From: Hyalangium ruber
GTDB taxonomy: Bacteria; Myxococcota; Myxococcia; Myxococcales; Myxococcaceae
Length of the DNA stretch: 64,000 bases
Direction of reading: 5' to 3'
Assembly (NCBI RefSeq): GCF_034259325.1
Contig: NZ_JAXIVS010000022.1
Coordinates: forward strand, 62,001-126,000
Positions 62,585 through 64,000 of this stretch are shown here, piece by piece. The stretch's first letter is position 1. Every line of letters starts with the position of its first letter. Below the pieces are notes generated by a model. That model worked only from the letters and a program-made list of their open reading frames with translations. It was not told the DNA's origin and searched no databases. The position numbers were made by a program, and so were the translations under genes.

Positions 62585-64000
62585 ATGAAACGACTGCTCC
62601 TTCACACCACCCTGCTCTTCTCGGTCGTGCTGACCGCGGCTGCGTGCGGTGACTCACCCCCTGGCGAGCCCGACAGTGGCATCGATGCGGGCACCCAGGA
62701 TTCTGGCACTCCCGGCGGTGACTCGGACGCGGGCTCCTCGGATGGCGGCTCCTCCGACAGCGGCACGGACCCTGGCGTCCCAGATGGAGGCTCCTCCGAT
62801 AGCGGCACGGACCCAGGCAATCCGGATGGTGGCTCCCCCGACGGCGGCACGGACCCAGGCACTCCGGATGGCGGCGCTCCCGACAGCGGCACGAACCCGG
62901 GCACCCCGGATGGGGGCGCTCCCGATGGAGGCAATGGAGGGGGCACCGATGCGGGTACCCAGCCCCTGCCCACGGACCCTGCTGATCCGAACAACGCCTC
63001 GAAGGACACCGACTGCGATGGGCTGAGCGACAAGGTCGAGTTCGAGACGGACCGTGGAGACAACAGGAAGACCCACCCTGGCGTGGCGGACACCGACGGT
63101 GACGGACTCCTGGATGGGCTCGAGCTGGGCATCGCCACCCCGGTGGCGGGCACCAGCTGCGTCCTCCCACCGGACGCCGACCCCCTGTTGAAGACGAGCC
63201 CCGTCCGCGCGGACACGGACGGCGATGGCCTGAAGGATGGCCTGGAAGACGCGAACCGGAACGGTCGGGTGGATCCAGGTGAGACCCACCCGCTGCGCCT
63301 GGACACCGACTGTGACGGCCTGATCGACGGCCCAAGCAGCGGGAGCACGCAGGGAGAGGACGAGAACGCCAACGGCACTCCGGAGCCCTCCGAGACCGAC
63401 CCTCTCGAGTTCGACACCGACGGGGATGCTCTCTCGGACGGCGTGGAGCAGGGCGTCACCGTCAACGCGGAGCCGGCCCACTGCACTGGAATCTTCATCC
63501 CGGATGCGGACCCCAACACCACCACGGACCCGACGAACCCGGACTCGGACTCGGATGGGGTGAGCGACGGCACCGAGGACAGCAACCAGAATGGCAGGGT
63601 GGACCCGGGCGAGATGGATCCCCAGGTCCCGGACGCATCAGGGCCGGTCGGCCAGGTGTGCCCCACCAATCAGCTGCGCCCCGTCTCCTTCCAGTCGCCA
63701 GAGGGGCTGGACCTCAAGCTGGCGCTACCGCCCTCCTTCACGGAGGTCACCCCCATCCAGATGAACAACGAGGCGAAGGGCCTGGTGGGCTACGACAACA
63801 CCTCCCATGTCACCTTCCTCGCCATCCATCGCGCCGCGCCGATGGGCTCCATGGATCCACTCGGCGATGAGGAGGCGCTGCGGCCCGCCATTGCCTCCCA
63901 GGGCGCGCTGTTCAACCGCACCGCCCAGCTCTTCACCACCTGGGACGGCTTCCCCGCCGTGCAGGCCTTCTACGATCAGGTCGGCTCGACCACGGACCTC
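62585..64000 (+). CDS. Asp-rich thrombospondin-3-like lipoprotein (3' end cut by window edge)
   Basis: Open for 472 codons to the window edge. Signal peptide with lipobox TAAAC, then a low-complexity region of about 90 residues built on DGGS/APDSGTDPG(T/N/V)P repeats, then about six calcium-binding thrombospondin type 3-like motifs (DTDCDGLSDKVE, DTDGDGLLDGLE, DTDGDGLKDGLE, DSDSDGVSDGTE), and from about residue 360 a globular domain (LRPVSFQSPEGLDLKLALPP). Many proteins of this design in myxobacteria end in a MYXO-CTERM sorting tail, but the end is not visible. Start ATG 62585 has only a weak ribosome site. Hairpins at 62464 and 62484-62505 lie upstream. Confidence 0.88.
   Translation, partial: MKRLLLHTTLLFSVVLTAAACGDSPPGEPDSGIDAGTQDSGTPGGDSDAGSSDGGSSDSGTDPGVPDGGSSDSGTDPGNPDGGSPDGGTDPGTPDGGAPDSGTNPGTPDGGAPDGGNGGGTDAGTQPLPTDPADPNNASKDTDCDGLSDKVEFETDRGDNRKTHPGVADTDGDGLLDGLELGIATPVAGTSCVLPPDADPLLKTSPVRADTDGDGLKDGLEDANRNGRVDPGETHPLRLDTDCDGLIDGPSSGSTQGEDENANGTPEPSETDPLEFDTDGDALSDGVEQGVTVNAEPAHCTGIFIPDADPNTTTDPTNPDSDSDGVSDGTEDSNQNGRVDPGEMDPQVPDASGPVGQVCPTNQLRPVSFQSPEGLDLKLALPPSFTEVTPIQMNNEAKGLVGYDNTSHVTFLAIHRAAPMGSMDPLGDEEALRPAIASQGALFNRTAQLFTTWDGFPAVQAFYDQVGSTTDL

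Overview
The window is very GC-rich, and it is full of lipoproteins with a classic lipobox, eukaryotic-like Ser/Thr kinases, DUF2381-type proteins, Asp-rich and LGFP repeat surface proteins, and many weak or TTG/GTG starts behind good GGAGG sites. Together these point to a myxobacterium of the Cystobacterineae (Archangium/Cystobacter/Myxococcus-like). This is inferred from gene content; no 16S gene or other marker is present.

Layout. 1-4060: end of an OmpR-type response regulator (minus) and a large surface lipoprotein (plus). 4090-23793: an integrated accessory island bounded by an identical 20-bp copy of a tRNA/tmRNA 3' end, with a third, degenerate copy at 6140-6159. From left to right it carries a lipoprotein toxin-like gene with an overlapping immunity-like gene (SitA/SitI-like), a tyrosine recombinase with arm-type direct repeats at both ends of the island, an excisionase-like HTH gene, a type III restriction-modification operon, a second small Cys-rich lipoprotein/partner pair, a DUF2381-Ser/Thr kinase pair, a degenerate kinase, and an XRE regulator with a small partner. 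Almost every gap between these modules is filled with tandem repeats whose period is 34/35 or 69 bp, so the island looks like a string of gene cassettes separated by repeat spacers.

23889-42000 is more ordinary chromosome: SDR/LysR divergent pair, TetR plus an S15-like hydrolase with palindromic operators, a kelch-like lipoprotein, an amidase with LGFP repeats, a beta-propeller lipoprotein, a DUF1801-AHSA1 fusion, an M20 amidohydrolase, a Rieske oxygenase/SnoaL pair facing an MFS transporter, and a paralogous EF-G with an unusual leader. 42287-50000: three surface lipoproteins, a GFA-fold protein, and a decayed stretch (frameshifted Cys-rich gene, beheaded kinase). 49618-55521: PadR regulator with a perfect palindromic operator upstream of an Lnt-like acyltransferase, then a DHA2 efflux pump, DUF808 protein and a Liv-type binding lipoprotein. 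55651-64000: tandem coiled-coil lipoproteins, TPR protein, cytochrome P450, a sulfatase-polysaccharide deacetylase operon, and a thrombospondin-3-like lipoprotein running off the right edge.

Coordinates of starts were chosen from Shine-Dalgarno placement, signal peptide position and stop/start overlaps. Functional names come from motifs I can read; no database search was possible.
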